Assembly (NCBI RefSeq): GCF_008329605.1
Contig: NZ_NPKO01000001.1
Span: 1-64,000, forward strand
Direction of reading: 5' to 3'
Origin: Mycolicibacterium sp. P9-64
GTDB lineage: Bacteria > Actinomycetota > Actinomycetes > Mycobacteriales > Mycobacteriaceae
Length of the DNA: 64,000 nt
Positions 27,419-36,123 of the stretch are shown here, one piece after another (position 1 is the first letter of the stretch; every line of letters begins with the position of its first letter). Under the pieces are notes generated by a model. That model did not search any database. It had not been told where the DNA came from and saw nothing but the letters and a program-made list of their open reading frames with translations. The position numbers and the translations under genes were made by a program.

Positions 27419-30364
27419 TCAGAGCCGGCCTTCGCGCCGCAGTAGGTCTGCAGCGCTGACACCGCCGCCGCCGCGACGCTTGGGTGCGTCGTCGTCGGCT
27501 TCACGGGTGTCGATCTTCTCGGTGCTCCCCGGGTCCTGTGGACGCTGGGCCGGGATCGCCGTGGTCGGGGCGTCGATGGGCTGCTCCTGTGGAGGGGCCC
27601 GTCGTGGTGTGGGCCGCGGTTCGGGCATCGTTCTGGTCGGTTCCGCCGAGGGCTGCGCTGGTGGGCCAACCGGTGCGCCGTTGCCGCGCAGCTCACCGAG
27701 CCACGATTCGATCTCGCGGTTCTCCGTCGATGCCCGCTGAGCCTCGGCGCGCCGGGACGCCCTGGTCGAGGGCTGCGGCGTCACCGGTGTGGGCGACGCG
27801 GCGGTTGGCGCAGCATTCCGGCTGGGTTGGGTCCGCGGGGTACGGGTGGTGGGTGCATCGGGAACCGCGGGCGCGTCCGCCGGTGCCTTGAAGCGGGTGG
27901 TCGGGGCTTCGCCCGCCTGCGTACCGGGCGACGTGGGGATTCGGGTGGTTCCCGCGGTCGACGGCGGCAGGGCCCGCGGAGGAGCGGGGGGACGGCCTGG
28001 ACCGGTCGGACCGCCTGGCCTCGGGCTTCCGCCGTCCGGGTGCCCCGGATCGTGCGGAGGCCTCGACCGTACGGGTGCACCGGCTCCGACCAGAGCTTCC
28101 TCCGGCTCGCGGAAGGTGGGCCGCTTGCGCTCGTCGGGCAGCTCGAGCTCACCGAGCCCGATGCGTTCCTGAATGCGCTTCATCCACTGCGGCGCCCACC
28201 AGCAGTCGTCGCCGAGCATCTTCATGACGGCAGGGACCAGGAACATGCGGATGACGGTGGCGTCGAGCAGCAGCGCCGCGATCAGACCGAACGCCAGGTA
28301 CTTCATCATCACCAGGTCGGAGAAGGCGAACGCGCCTGCCACCACGATGAGGACCAACGCGGCCGCCGTGATGATGCGCCCGGTGGTGGCGGTGCCGATC
28401 CGGATGGCCTCGGCGGTGGACATCCCGCGCGCGCGGGCCTCCACCATTCGGGACACCAGGAATACCTCGTAGTCCGTCGATAGGCCATAGATCACCGCGA
28501 TGATCAACCCGATCACCGGTGCGGTCAGTGGGGTCGCCGTGAAGTTCAGTAGACCCGACCCGTGCCCGTCGACGAATATCCAGGTCAGGATGCCCATTGT
28601 CGAGCCAAGGGTGAGCGCGCTCATCACGGCGGCCTTGATCGGCAGCACCAGCGAACCGAATGCCAGGAACATCAACAGCGTCGTGGTGCTGATCAGGATC
28701 AACAGCATCAGGGGGCCCTTGTCGAGCAAGCTGTGAATGCTGTCCTGCTCCAGCGCAGGGGTTCCGCCAACCCAGATGGTCACCCCCTTGGGCGGCTGGA
28801 TCGCGCGCAACTCGTCGATCTTCTTCGGGGCGTCGTTGCGGACCTGAAGTCCGTTCTGGATGACGGTGACCTTCGGATCCTTCGAGCCCTCATCGGTGGC
28901 GTGACGGGGCGTCCAGGATCCCGTGAAACCGGATATCGCGTCGGCTTGCTGGCTGATCTGTTCGACCTGCGCCGGTGTGGCGTCCTGGATGACGAGCGTC
29001 ATCTGTTCGGTGCGGAAGCCGGGGAACGTCCTGTCGAAGTCCTCCTGCGCCATGCGCACGGAATTCGTTGGGGGAAGGTATTTTTCGCTGAAGCCGCCGA
29101 GCGACAGCTTGCCGAGCGGAATGATCAACAAGATCATGATGATGACGATCGGGGCGGCGAACATGACCGGTCGCTTCATCACGACGTTGACGAGCTTGCC
29201 CCAGAAGCCCTTCTCGACCTGCTCGCGGGTCTGGGTCTTCTGCAGCTTGTTCGCCAGCCACTCCAGCCAGATCCGCATCGGCTTCCAGTTGCGCAAGAAC
29301 GGCACCCGCAGCAGCGTCCGAACGCCGAGCGCATCGACGTTGGGGCCCAAGATGGACAACAACGCGGGCAGTACGGTGATCGACAGGATCGCGGCGAGCA
29401 ACACCGAGGCGATGCCGGCGTAGGTCAGCGATTTCAGGAAGCCCTGCGGGAACAGCAGCAGGCCCGCCAGCGACGCCACGATCAAGACCGCGGAGAACGT
29501 CACGGTCCGGCCTGCCGTCATCACGGTGCGCCGCACGGCGGTCTCGGTGTCGTAACCCTCGGCGAGCTCCTCACGGAACCGGCTCACGACGAACAGGCCG
29601 TAGTCGATCGCGATTCCGAGACCGATGAGGGTGACCACCGGCTGGGCGAAGAAGTGCACGGGGGCGAACAGCGAGATGAGCCGCATGATGCCCAGCGCAC
29701 CGAGGATGGACAGGCCGCCGACCAAACCCGGAAGGAAGGCCGCGACCACACCGCCGAACACGAAGAACAACACCACGCAGACGATCGGTATTGCCAGTAC
29801 TTCGGCGCGTTGCTGATCCTTGCCGATGGTGCCGGTCAGCTCACTGGCCACCGGCTGCAGCCCGGCGAGCTCCACCTTGCCGTCGTCCATCTTCTGCAGA
29901 TCGGGCTGGACGGTCTTGAAGTTGTTCAGAATTACGTCGTCGTCGTCACCCTTGAGCGGCAGCGTGGCGAAGGTTCGGGTCTTGTCCTCGGTGGCGAGCT
30001 TGCGAACGGCCTCGGCGTTGGGGGCCTTGAGATAGCCGGCCCACGGCAGCATCTGATCGGGATGGTCGGCGACGACCTTGTCCAGCTCGCCGACGATCTT
30101 CTTCGACCATGCCGGGTCGTCGACCGTCTTGCCCTCGGGCGCGGTGAATACTGCGATGATGTGGCTGGACCTGTCACGGCCGTACACCTCATCGGCGAGC
30201 ACCGAGCCCTTCACGGACTCACTGCCGTCGTCGTAGAAACCGCTTTGGGTGACGTGCTTGCCCAGGCTTGCCCCGAACACCCCGGCGCCGACGCAGAGAG
30301 CTACCATCACACCGATCACGATGAATCGATATCGGTAGACCATTCGACCCCACCAGGCGAACAC
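27419..30364 (-). CDS. mmpL3: MmpL3, trehalose monomycolate transporter (copy B, canonical form)
   Basis: A 981-residue MmpL3, close to the normal length (944 in M. tuberculosis, about 1013 in M. smegmatis). Essential residues Asp254-Tyr255 (GIAIDYGLF) and the TM10 GLSTDYEVF pair are present, as are the [12 protein letters not shown] and HGSGLLNFT segments. The cytoplasmic tail is proline-rich and ends in basic residues. There is no inserted domain. It lies directly after the NYN gene, as in the Rv0207c-Rv0206c order, so this is likely the orthologue that performs the essential flipping of trehalose monomycolate. Its downstream end abuts the AI-2E relic. Confidence 0.95.
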   Translation of the reverse strand: MFAWWGRMVYRYRFIVIGVMVALCVGAGVFGASLGKHVTQSGFYDDGSESVKGSVLADEVYGRDRSSHIIAVFTAPEGKTVDDPAWSKKIVGELDKVVADHPDQMLPWAGYLKAPNAEAVRKLATEDKTRTFATLPLKGDDDDVILNNFKTVQPDLQKMDDGKVELAGLQPVASELTGTIGKDQQRAEVLAIPIVCVVLFFVFGGVVAAFLPGLVGGLSILGALGIMRLISLFAPVHFFAQPVVTLIGLGIAIDYGLFVVSRFREELAEGYDTETAVRRTVMTAGRTVTFSAVLIVASLAGLLLFPQGFLKSLTYAGIASVLLAAILSITVLPALLSILGPNVDALGVRTLLRVPFLRNWKPMRIWLEWLANKLQKTQTREQVEKGFWGKLVNVVMKRPVMFAAPIVIIMILLIIPLGKLSLGGFSEKYLPPTNSVRMAQEDFDRTFPGFRTEQMTLVIQDATPAQVEQISQQADAISGFTGSWTPRHATDEGSKDPKVTVIQNGLQVRNDAPKKIDELRAIQPPKGVTIWVGGTPALEQDSIHSLLDKGPLMLLILISTTTLLMFLAFGSLVLPIKAAVMSALTLGSTMGILTWIFVDGHGSGLLNFTATPLTAPVIGLIIAVIYGLSTDYEVFLVSRMVEARARGMSTAEAIRIGTATTGRIITAAALVLIVVAGAFAFSDLVMMKYLAFGLIAALLLDATVIRMFLVPAVMKMLGDDCWWAPQWMKRIQERIGLGELELPDERKRPTFREPEEALVGAGAPVRSRPPHDPGHPDGGSPRPGGPTGPGRPPAPPRALPPSTAGTTRIPTSPGTQAGEAPTTRFKAPADAPAVPDAPTTRTPRTQPSRNAAPTAASPTPVTPQPSTRASRRAEAQRASTENREIESWLGELRGNGAPVGPPAQPSAEPTRTMPEPRPTPRRAPPQEQPIDAPTTAIPAQRPQDPGSTEKIDTREADDDAPKRRGGGGVSAADLLRREGRL

Positions 30365-30417
30365 GTCAGCTCCTAACTGATCTTCTTCAAGTCTTTCGGC
30401 CTGCGCTGCTTCAATTG

Positions 30418-31119
30418 TCAGGCGCGCGAGGTCAGTAGCGACGACAGCGGCCGGAACGGCTGCAGCCAGGCGCCCTGCTCGGGCAGCGAATCAAGGCCGA
30501 TTCGCGGTAACGGCTCCCTGAAGACACCAGGGATGTCTTCGAGGTCGACGAACTCCAAGAGTTCCGACGCTAGCGCCCAACTCGCGTGTTCGCGAAATCC
30601 GAGAACGTGCACGCCGACGCCGTCGCGGGCCAGTTCCTCGAGCGGCAGCCGGAATGCCTGCCCATCGGCGGACGCCACATAGACGCTGGCCAGACCTTCG
30701 CTGTGGCGCAGCGCGATGTGGTCGAGCATGTCGCTGTCGACGTCGCTGTCGTCGTCGATCTTGGGTTTGGCGAACACCGCGAAGCCGACGTTGCGCAGCG
30801 CCTCCACCCAGGGGCGGACGACGTCGGCGTTGCCTGCCGCGATGTTGGTGAAGACCGTGGCCTCCGGCTCGAGCGTGACCTGCGGATCCTCGTCGGCGCG
30901 GGCGGCGGACAGATCGGCGGTCTGGGCCAGCAGCCAGCGGCCGAGCGCGTCGAACCGGGGGCGGTGCGCGGCCGTCGGCCTGCCACCGAGGATGGAGCCG
31001 AGGCCCATGTCGAGGTTGGGGGCGTCCCAGACCAGGAGGACGCGTTGCGGTGCCGGGACCGGCGTCACGGGCAATTCGGGGATCTCGCCAAGAGTGTGGA
31101 TCTCTTCGGTCACGCTCAT
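30418..31119 (-). CDS. NYN/PIN-fold domain protein (Rv0207c-like)
   Basis: A 233-residue protein with a NYN (PIN-like RNase) domain: VLLVWDAPNLDMGL gives the first Asp/Asn pair near residue 30, then KIDDDSDVDSDMLDHIAL, then VYVASADGQAFRLPLEEL, all conserved acidic positions of the fold. Members cut or process RNA; the target is unknown. The start ATG 31119 overlaps the trmB stop as ATGA, so it is coupled to trmB and followed by mmpL3. A broken copy of its 3' end lies at 27117-27366. Confidence 0.87.
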   Translation of the reverse strand: MSVTEEIHTLGEIPELPVTPVPAPQRVLLVWDAPNLDMGLGSILGGRPTAAHRPRFDALGRWLLAQTADLSAARADEDPQVTLEPEATVFTNIAAGNADVVRPWVEALRNVGFAVFAKPKIDDDSDVDSDMLDHIALRHSEGLASVYVASADGQAFRLPLEELARDGVGVHVLGFREHASWALASELLEFVDLEDIPGVFREPLPRIGLDSLPEQGAWLQPFRPLSSLLTSRA

Positions 31120-31880
31120 CGCGCCTTCTCCCAGAGGAATTCGGTGACGGCACTGCCGACGTTCTGAGCCTTCGCCTCGTACTTCGTGGTGGGGCGACTG
31201 ACGGACATCGGGAGATTCTGGGCGTCGAGGGCCACTCGGCGCAGCAGGGGTTCGGCGTCGCCGACCTCGGCGATCTGTTCTGCGTAGCCGGCGTGATCGG
31301 TGGCGGCGTGCAGCAGGCCGCCTGGCCGGAGCCGGTCGGCGATCAGGGCCACGGTCGCAGGCTGAAGCAGCCGGCGCTTGTGGTGGCGTGCCTTGGGCCA
31401 CGGATCCGGGAAGAACACCCGGACACCTGTCAGCGATCCTGGCAAGAACATGTGTTCAAGCACGTCGATGCCGTCGCCGCGGACCAGTCGGACGTTGGTC
31501 AGGCCCTCCCGGTCGACGCCGCTGAGCAGCTGCGCGAGCCCGCGGCGGTAGACCTCGACGGCCACGACGTCGAGGTCGGGTTCGTCGGCGGCCATCGCCA
31601 GGGTCGAGATCCCGGCGCCGCACCCGATCTCCAGAACGACCGGTGCCGACCGGCCGAACCACGCCTCGGTGTCCAACGTGCCGGTCGGCTTGCCATCGGA
31701 GTCCCGTGGCTGCATCCCGAGGTCGGGCCAGCGGCGCGCCCAGGTCTCCTGCTGGCTACCCGAGAGCGCAGAACGTCGTGACCGGAAGCTGGTGATGCGG
31801 GGGTAGGGGTGCGCAGGGATCCCGGCCGCTTCGAGAGCGGCCTCCTCGCGCTGGGCATGCATCCGTCCATAGTCGCTCAT
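31116..31880 (-). CDS. trmB: tRNA (guanine-N7-)-methyltransferase
   Basis: Methylates G46 of tRNA using S-adenosylmethionine. The 254-residue protein has the SAM-binding motif VLEIGCGAGISTL and the TrmB signature VFFPDPWPKARHHKRR. N-terminal ITSFRSRRSALS is the usual lead-in. ATG 31880 is used, though the frame is open further upstream. It heads the trmB-NYN-mmpL3 transcript, as in H37Rv (Rv0208c-Rv0206c). Confidence 0.94.
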   Translation of the reverse strand: MSDYGRMHAQREEAALEAAGIPAHPYPRITSFRSRRSALSGSQQETWARRWPDLGMQPRDSDGKPTGTLDTEAWFGRSAPVVLEIGCGAGISTLAMAADEPDLDVVAVEVYRRGLAQLLSGVDREGLTNVRLVRGDGIDVLEHMFLPGSLTGVRVFFPDPWPKARHHKRRLLQPATVALIADRLRPGGLLHAATDHAGYAEQIAEVGDAEPLLRRVALDAQNLPMSVSRPTTKYEAKAQNVGSAVTEFLWEKAR

Positions 31881-32005
31881 CGAGGCCGGTGGACTCGCAT
31901 CGTGGTACGGATTGATACCCAACAGTTGCCTTCCGTCGGCGGGGATCGGGTACCGCGAAATCTCCGCATTCGACGGCGTCGCCGAGATGCGACGATGGCC
32001 TGGGG

Positions 32006-33016
32006 GTGAACAGCGTGATGCCAAGTCCGCCGGCTGACGTTCCGAATGGCTTCGACGAGGCTCTGACGCGATTCGCTGAGGGCGCAGCGTTGCCGGGGTT
32101 GGCACCGGTCATCGACCGTCTCCGACGCCGAATCGAGGTTGCGGTGGTGGGTCGTGCCTGGGTGGGCCGCAACACGGTTGCCGCCGCTCTGCGGCACCAC
32201 GGCGTCGCCGTCACCGCCGATGCCGCCGCGGCCGAGGCGCGGGTGTTGGTCATTGCCGAAGCACTCAAACCCGAGGAGCGCGCGATGGCTGTGGGCTTGC
32301 CCACTCTCATCGTGCTGAACAAGGCCGATCTGACTGGATCGCGCTCCGGCGGCGCGCTGCCGACCGCTCACCGCATGGCAGCCGAGGTACAACGGCGCAC
32401 CGGGATGCCGACGGTCGCCATGGTCGGCCTGCTGGCGGCGACGGCGCGCCTCGAGGACGACTTGGTCGACGCGCTACGCACCTTGGTGACCACGCCGGCC
32501 GACCTCGGATCCGTGGACGCCTTCGTCGGTGCTGAGCACCCCATCGGACGCGACGTCCGAGTCCGTCTGCTCGATCGGCTGGACCGGTTCGGTATTGCGC
32601 AGGCCGTGCTGGCCCTGGCCCGCGGCGACGATCCGGCGGCGGTGCCCGCGCTCCTGCAACAGTTGAGCAACGTCGAGGCCGTGCTGTCCGGGCTGTACGC
32701 GTGCACCGCCCCGGTCCGCTACCGGAGGCTCCGGGTGGCATTCGCCGAAATGCATTCTCTGGCAACAGAATTAGATGACAATGGCTTGCTTCGGTTGCTG
32801 AACTCCGACACGGCGGTGCTTGCCGCGATGGCCGCAGCCGTCGACGTCGTGCAGGCCGACGGAGTCCCCGTCGACCCCGGCGACCATCCCGACGCGCATC
32901 GCCGTCGCGCTGTGCAGTGGCGGCGATACGGCGGCGGGCCCGTCAACGCACTGCACCGCACGTGCAGTGCAGACATCACCCGTGGGTCGCTTCGACTGCT
33001 CGACCGCCGCTGGTGA
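32006..33016 (+). CDS. Degenerate GTPase-like protein (Rv0209-like)
   Basis: A 336-residue protein of unknown function. It has features of a worn P-loop GTPase: a strand and loop VAVVGRAWVGRNTVAAAL where GxxxxGK(S/T) would stand (Lys replaced by Arg, Asn following), and a clear NKADL near residue 111 that looks like the G4 guanine-specificity motif. The C-terminal half is helical. It overlaps the next gene by GTGA, and both proteins show the same pattern, so they may form a heterodimer. It matches Rv0209 by position. Confidence 0.75.
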   Translation: MNSVMPSPPADVPNGFDEALTRFAEGAALPGLAPVIDRLRRRIEVAVVGRAWVGRNTVAAALRHHGVAVTADAAAAEARVLVIAEALKPEERAMAVGLPTLIVLNKADLTGSRSGGALPTAHRMAAEVQRRTGMPTVAMVGLLAATARLEDDLVDALRTLVTTPADLGSVDAFVGAEHPIGRDVRVRLLDRLDRFGIAQAVLALARGDDPAAVPALLQQLSNVEAVLSGLYACTAPVRYRRLRVAFAEMHSLATELDDNGLLRLLNSDTAVLAAMAAAVDVVQADGVPVDPGDHPDAHRRRAVQWRRYGGGPVNALHRTCSADITRGSLRLLDRRW

Positions 33017-34137
33017 GCACCGTCGCGGTGGTCGGGCCGCCGTCGGCCGGTGTGTCCAGCCTCGCTGCGGTGCTCGCCGAGCGACTGCCCGATCACGTGG
33101 TCGTCGAGGGTGCCGGGGCGAGCGAAGCGACGGGGACATGTGCCAGGGCCCCGGACGTGGTGGTCGTGGTCGCCTCGGCCGTCGCACCCTTGGCCGAATC
33201 CGACGTCGACGTGATCGAACGGGCCGCGGCAGGCGCCGACCTGGTGATCGCGGTGGTGTCCAAGGTCGACGCCCACCGGAGGTGGCGTGACGTGATGGCC
33301 GCCGACCGAGCACTGCTGGCTCATCGCGACGAGCGCTACCGGGCAGTGCCCTGGGTCGGGGTCGCCGCCGCCCCCGATCTCGGTGCGCCCGACGTGGACG
33401 AACTGGTCAAATCTCTGGTCGCGTGCCTCGCCGCGCCGGACCGGCTGCCCAGCGCACGCCGGCCGCGATCGCCGGACGCTCTCTTGGTGCGCGCGGCAAT
33501 CCAGCGGGCCCGTCTGACGCTGACCTACTTGGTGCGCAGGCGCTGCGCAGAGATCGGCGCGGAGCTGCGGGCAGAGGCGGCCGATCTGCCGCGCGGTGGG
33601 ATGGCGCGGTTCAGTCAAGAGGTGCGCGACGCGGTGGCCGACTTCTGCGCGGAGTTGGACTCGGCCATGGATGAGGCCATCGACGGCGTGGCGCTGACGA
33701 CGCCGCCGGCGCGATCGGCAGGACGCTCACCGCAGCTGCCAGAGCCACGGCCGTCGTCGCGTCGACTGGAGACCCGGCTGATGCTGGTTCTCGGGGGCGG
33801 CTTCGGCCTTGGCGTGGCGCTGACGCTCAGCCGTGTCGTGACTCAACTGGGGCCTGGATCCGACCTGATCGGCCCATTGGTAGGTGCTGCGGTCGGTTTG
33901 CTGCTGACGGTCTGGGTGGTCGGCATTCGTGGCGTCCTGCACGACAGGGCACTGATGGATAGGTGGGTCGGCGAGGTTCTCTTGACCGTGCGCAGCGGTG
34001 CCGAGGAGACCGTCGCGCGCCGGGTGCTGGATGCGGAGATTGCGTTGACCCGGCAGCTGGCAACGCACGATGGACGGCCCAAATTGACGGGCAATCACGG
34101 GAAGCGCCGAAATTCGGCATCTGAATCGTTCCTGTGA
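33013..34137 (+). CDS. P-loop-like membrane-anchored protein (Rv0210-like)
   Basis: A 374-residue protein. The N-terminal STVAVVGPPSAGVSSLAAVL resembles a Walker A without the lysine; VSKVD near residue 88 resembles a G4 motif. A helical middle follows, then two membrane helices (LMLVLGGGFGLGVALTL and LIGPLVGAAVGLLLTVWVVG) and a cytoplasmic tail. The pair with the preceding gene recalls dynamin-like or stress-type GTPase pairs, but both lack full nucleotide motifs. A copy of the dispersed repeat lies in frame at 33115-33135 (peptide GASEATG). Confidence 0.75.
   Translation: MSTVAVVGPPSAGVSSLAAVLAERLPDHVVVEGAGASEATGTCARAPDVVVVVASAVAPLAESDVDVIERAAAGADLVIAVVSKVDAHRRWRDVMAADRALLAHRDERYRAVPWVGVAAAPDLGAPDVDELVKSLVACLAAPDRLPSARRPRSPDALLVRAAIQRARLTLTYLVRRRCAEIGAELRAEAADLPRGGMARFSQEVRDAVADFCAELDSAMDEAIDGVALTTPPARSAGRSPQLPEPRPSSRRLETRLMLVLGGGFGLGVALTLSRVVTQLGPGSDLIGPLVGAAVGLLLTVWVVGIRGVLHDRALMDRWVGEVLLTVRSGAEETVARRVLDAEIALTRQLATHDGRPKLTGNHGKRRNSASESFL
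33115..33135 (+). repeat. Short dispersed repeat, copy 2 (inside the Rv0210-like gene)
   Basis: Identical over 21 bases to 5601-5621, here read in the frame GASEATG, just after the P-loop-like region. Confidence 0.7.
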
Positions 34138-34229
34138 GCGATCGGACATAAGCTCGATTCTCCGTGGGTATGTCACCCGCGTTAACCTCTAGTAAATGCG
34201 ATGACCGTGACCGCCAGCAGGAGGATTCG

Positions 34230-36056
34230 ATGACCTCAGCGACCATTCCGGGCCTGGATACGGCACCGACCAAGCACGCGGGCCTCCTTGCCTGGGTCCA
34301 AGAGATTGCCGAGCTGACGCAGCCCGACCGAGTGGCGTTTGCCGACGGCTCCGAGGAGGAGTACGAGCGGCTGACGACTCAGCTCGTCGAGGCGGGAACC
34401 TTCCAGCGCCTCAATCCGGAGAAGCAGCCGAACTCGTTCCTTGCGCTGTCCGATCCGTCCGACGTCGCACGTGTCGAGTCGCGCACCTACATCTGTTCGG
34501 AGCGCGAGATCGACGCGGGCCCGACCAACAACTGGATGGATCCCGCCGAGATGCGGGGCGTCATGACCGACCTGTACCGCGGGTCCATGCGCGGCCGCAC
34601 GCTGTGGGTGGTGCCGTTCTGTATGGGACCGCTGGACGCCGAGGACCCCAAGCTTGGTGTCGAGATCACCGACTCCGAGTACGTCGTCGTCTCGATGCGG
34701 ACCATGACCAGGATGGGCCAGGCGGCGCTGGACAAGATGGGCGAGGACGGCTTCTTCGTCAAGGCGCTGCACTCCATCGGCGCGCCGCTGGAGTCCGGCC
34801 AGGCCGACGTGCCGTGGCCGTGCAATGACACGAAGTACATCACCCACTTCCCCGAGACCCGCGAGATCTGGAGCTACGGCTCGGGTTACGGCGGCAACGC
34901 GCTGCTCGGCAAGAAGTGCTACTCGCTGCGCATCGCGTCGGCGATGGCCCACGACGAGGGCTGGCTCGCCGAGCACATGCTGATCCTCAAGCTGATCAGC
35001 CCCGAGAACAAGGCGTACTTCATCGCCGCGGCGTTCCCGTCGGCGTGCGGCAAGACCAACCTCGCGATGCTGCGGCCCACGATTCCCGGCTGGCGCGCAG
35101 AGACCGTCGGCGACGACATCGCCTGGATGCGCTTCGGCAAGGACGGCAGGCTCTACGCCGTCAATCCCGAGTTCGGCTTCTTCGGCGTCGCGCCAGGCAC
35201 CAACTGGGACTCCAACCCCAACGCCATGAAGACCATCGCTGCGGGCAACACCGTCTTCACCAACGTCGCCAAGACCGACGACGGTGACGTGTGGTGGGAG
35301 GGCCTCGAAGGCGATCCGGATCACCTGATCGATTGGAAGGGCCACGACTGGTACCGCGAATCGGAGGACAAGGCGGCGCACCCGAACTCGCGCTACTGCA
35401 CCCCGATCGCGCAGTGCCCCACGCTGGCACCCGAGTGGGACGACCCGCAGGGCGTACCGATCTCGGCGATCCTGTTCGGCGGCCGTCGCAAGACCACCGT
35501 CCCGCTGATCACCCAGGCCCGCGACTGGCAGCACGGTGTCTTCATCGGCGCCACGCTGGGCTCCGAGCAGACCGCTGCAGCCGAGGGCAAGGTCGGCACC
35601 ATCCGCCGCGACCCGATGGCGATGCTGCCGTTCATCGGCTACAACGTCGGTGACTACTTCCAGCATTGGATCGACATCGGCAAGAACGCCGACGAGTCCA
35701 AGTTGCCTGCGGTCTTCTTCGTCAACTGGTTCCGCCGGGGCGAAGACGGTCGGTTCCTGTGGCCCGGCTTCGGTGAGAACAGTCGGGTGCTGAAGTGGGC
35801 CATCGAGCGCATCGAGCACGAGGCCGACGGCAAGACCACGCCGATCGGCATCGTGCCGACCGCGGCTGACCTCGACCTGGCCGACCTGGACGTGGACGCT
35901 GCTGACGTCGATGAGGCGCTCGCGGTGAATGCCGACGAATGGCGCAAGGAACTGCCGCAGATCGAGGAGTGGTTCGAGTTCGTCGGCGAGAAGCTGCCGA
36001 CCGGGATCAAGGACGAGTTCGACGCGCTGAAGACCCGTCTGGCCGAGGCCGACTAG
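34230..36056 (+). CDS. pckG: GTP-dependent phosphoenolpyruvate carboxykinase
   Basis: Interconverts oxaloacetate plus GTP and phosphoenolpyruvate, CO2 and GDP, the gluconeogenic entry from the TCA cycle when growing on fatty acids or sterols. The 608-residue protein matches Rv0211. The phosphate loop [15 protein letters not shown] with the hyper-reactive cysteine lies near residue 270, followed by GDDIAWM (metal) and [14 protein letters not shown] 34230 follows GGAGG by 6 bases. The 92-base leader after the upstream gene holds TTAACCTCTAGTAAAT, a possible promoter -10 region. Confidence 0.97.
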   Translation: MTSATIPGLDTAPTKHAGLLAWVQEIAELTQPDRVAFADGSEEEYERLTTQLVEAGTFQRLNPEKQPNSFLALSDPSDVARVESRTYICSEREIDAGPTNNWMDPAEMRGVMTDLYRGSMRGRTLWVVPFCMGPLDAEDPKLGVEITDSEYVVVSMRTMTRMGQAALDKMGEDGFFVKALHSIGAPLESGQADVPWPCNDTKYITHFPETREIWSYGSGYGGNALLGKKCYSLRIASAMAHDEGWLAEHMLILKLISPENKAYFIAAAFPSACGKTNLAMLRPTIPGWRAETVGDDIAWMRFGKDGRLYAVNPEFGFFGVAPGTNWDSNPNAMKTIAAGNTVFTNVAKTDDGDVWWEGLEGDPDHLIDWKGHDWYRESEDKAAHPNSRYCTPIAQCPTLAPEWDDPQGVPISAILFGGRRKTTVPLITQARDWQHGVFIGATLGSEQTAAAEGKVGTIRRDPMAMLPFIGYNVGDYFQHWIDIGKNADESKLPAVFFVNWFRRGEDGRFLWPGFGENSRVLKWAIERIEHEADGKTTPIGIVPTAADLDLADLDVDAADVDEALAVNADEWRKELPQIEEWFEFVGEKLPTGIKDEFDALKTRLAEAD

Positions 36057-36084
36057 CTGCCCTGATGGTCGTTCGACCGACCTC

Positions 36085-36098
36085 TTGACACCCGTCAA
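36085..36098. promoter_or_regulatory. Inverted repeat in the fadD4 promoter
   Basis: TTGAC-ACCC-GTCAA is a perfect 5-bp inverted repeat that also supplies a TTGACA -35-like hexamer, 26-39 bases upstream of the fadD4 ATG. A related TTGACAC...TCAA lies between fadE3 and the hydratase (39575-39590). The GntR regulator encoded between them is a candidate binder; this is inference. Confidence 0.4.
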
Positions 36099-36123
36099 GT
36101 TTGGTCGTCGTAAAGTGCTGCTC

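Noticed and set aside
23818..30364. Assembly artefact as source of the mmpL3 pair
   Set aside because: The copies differ throughout, one has a 110-residue insert, and the scar has the structure expected of a true rearrangement. Read depth would still be a worthwhile check.
28562..30376. 604-codon open frame antisense to mmpL3 copy B
   Set aside because: Asp/His/Gln-rich shadow of a membrane protein gene, mirrored by a similar frame opposite copy A (25873-27075). No known domain.
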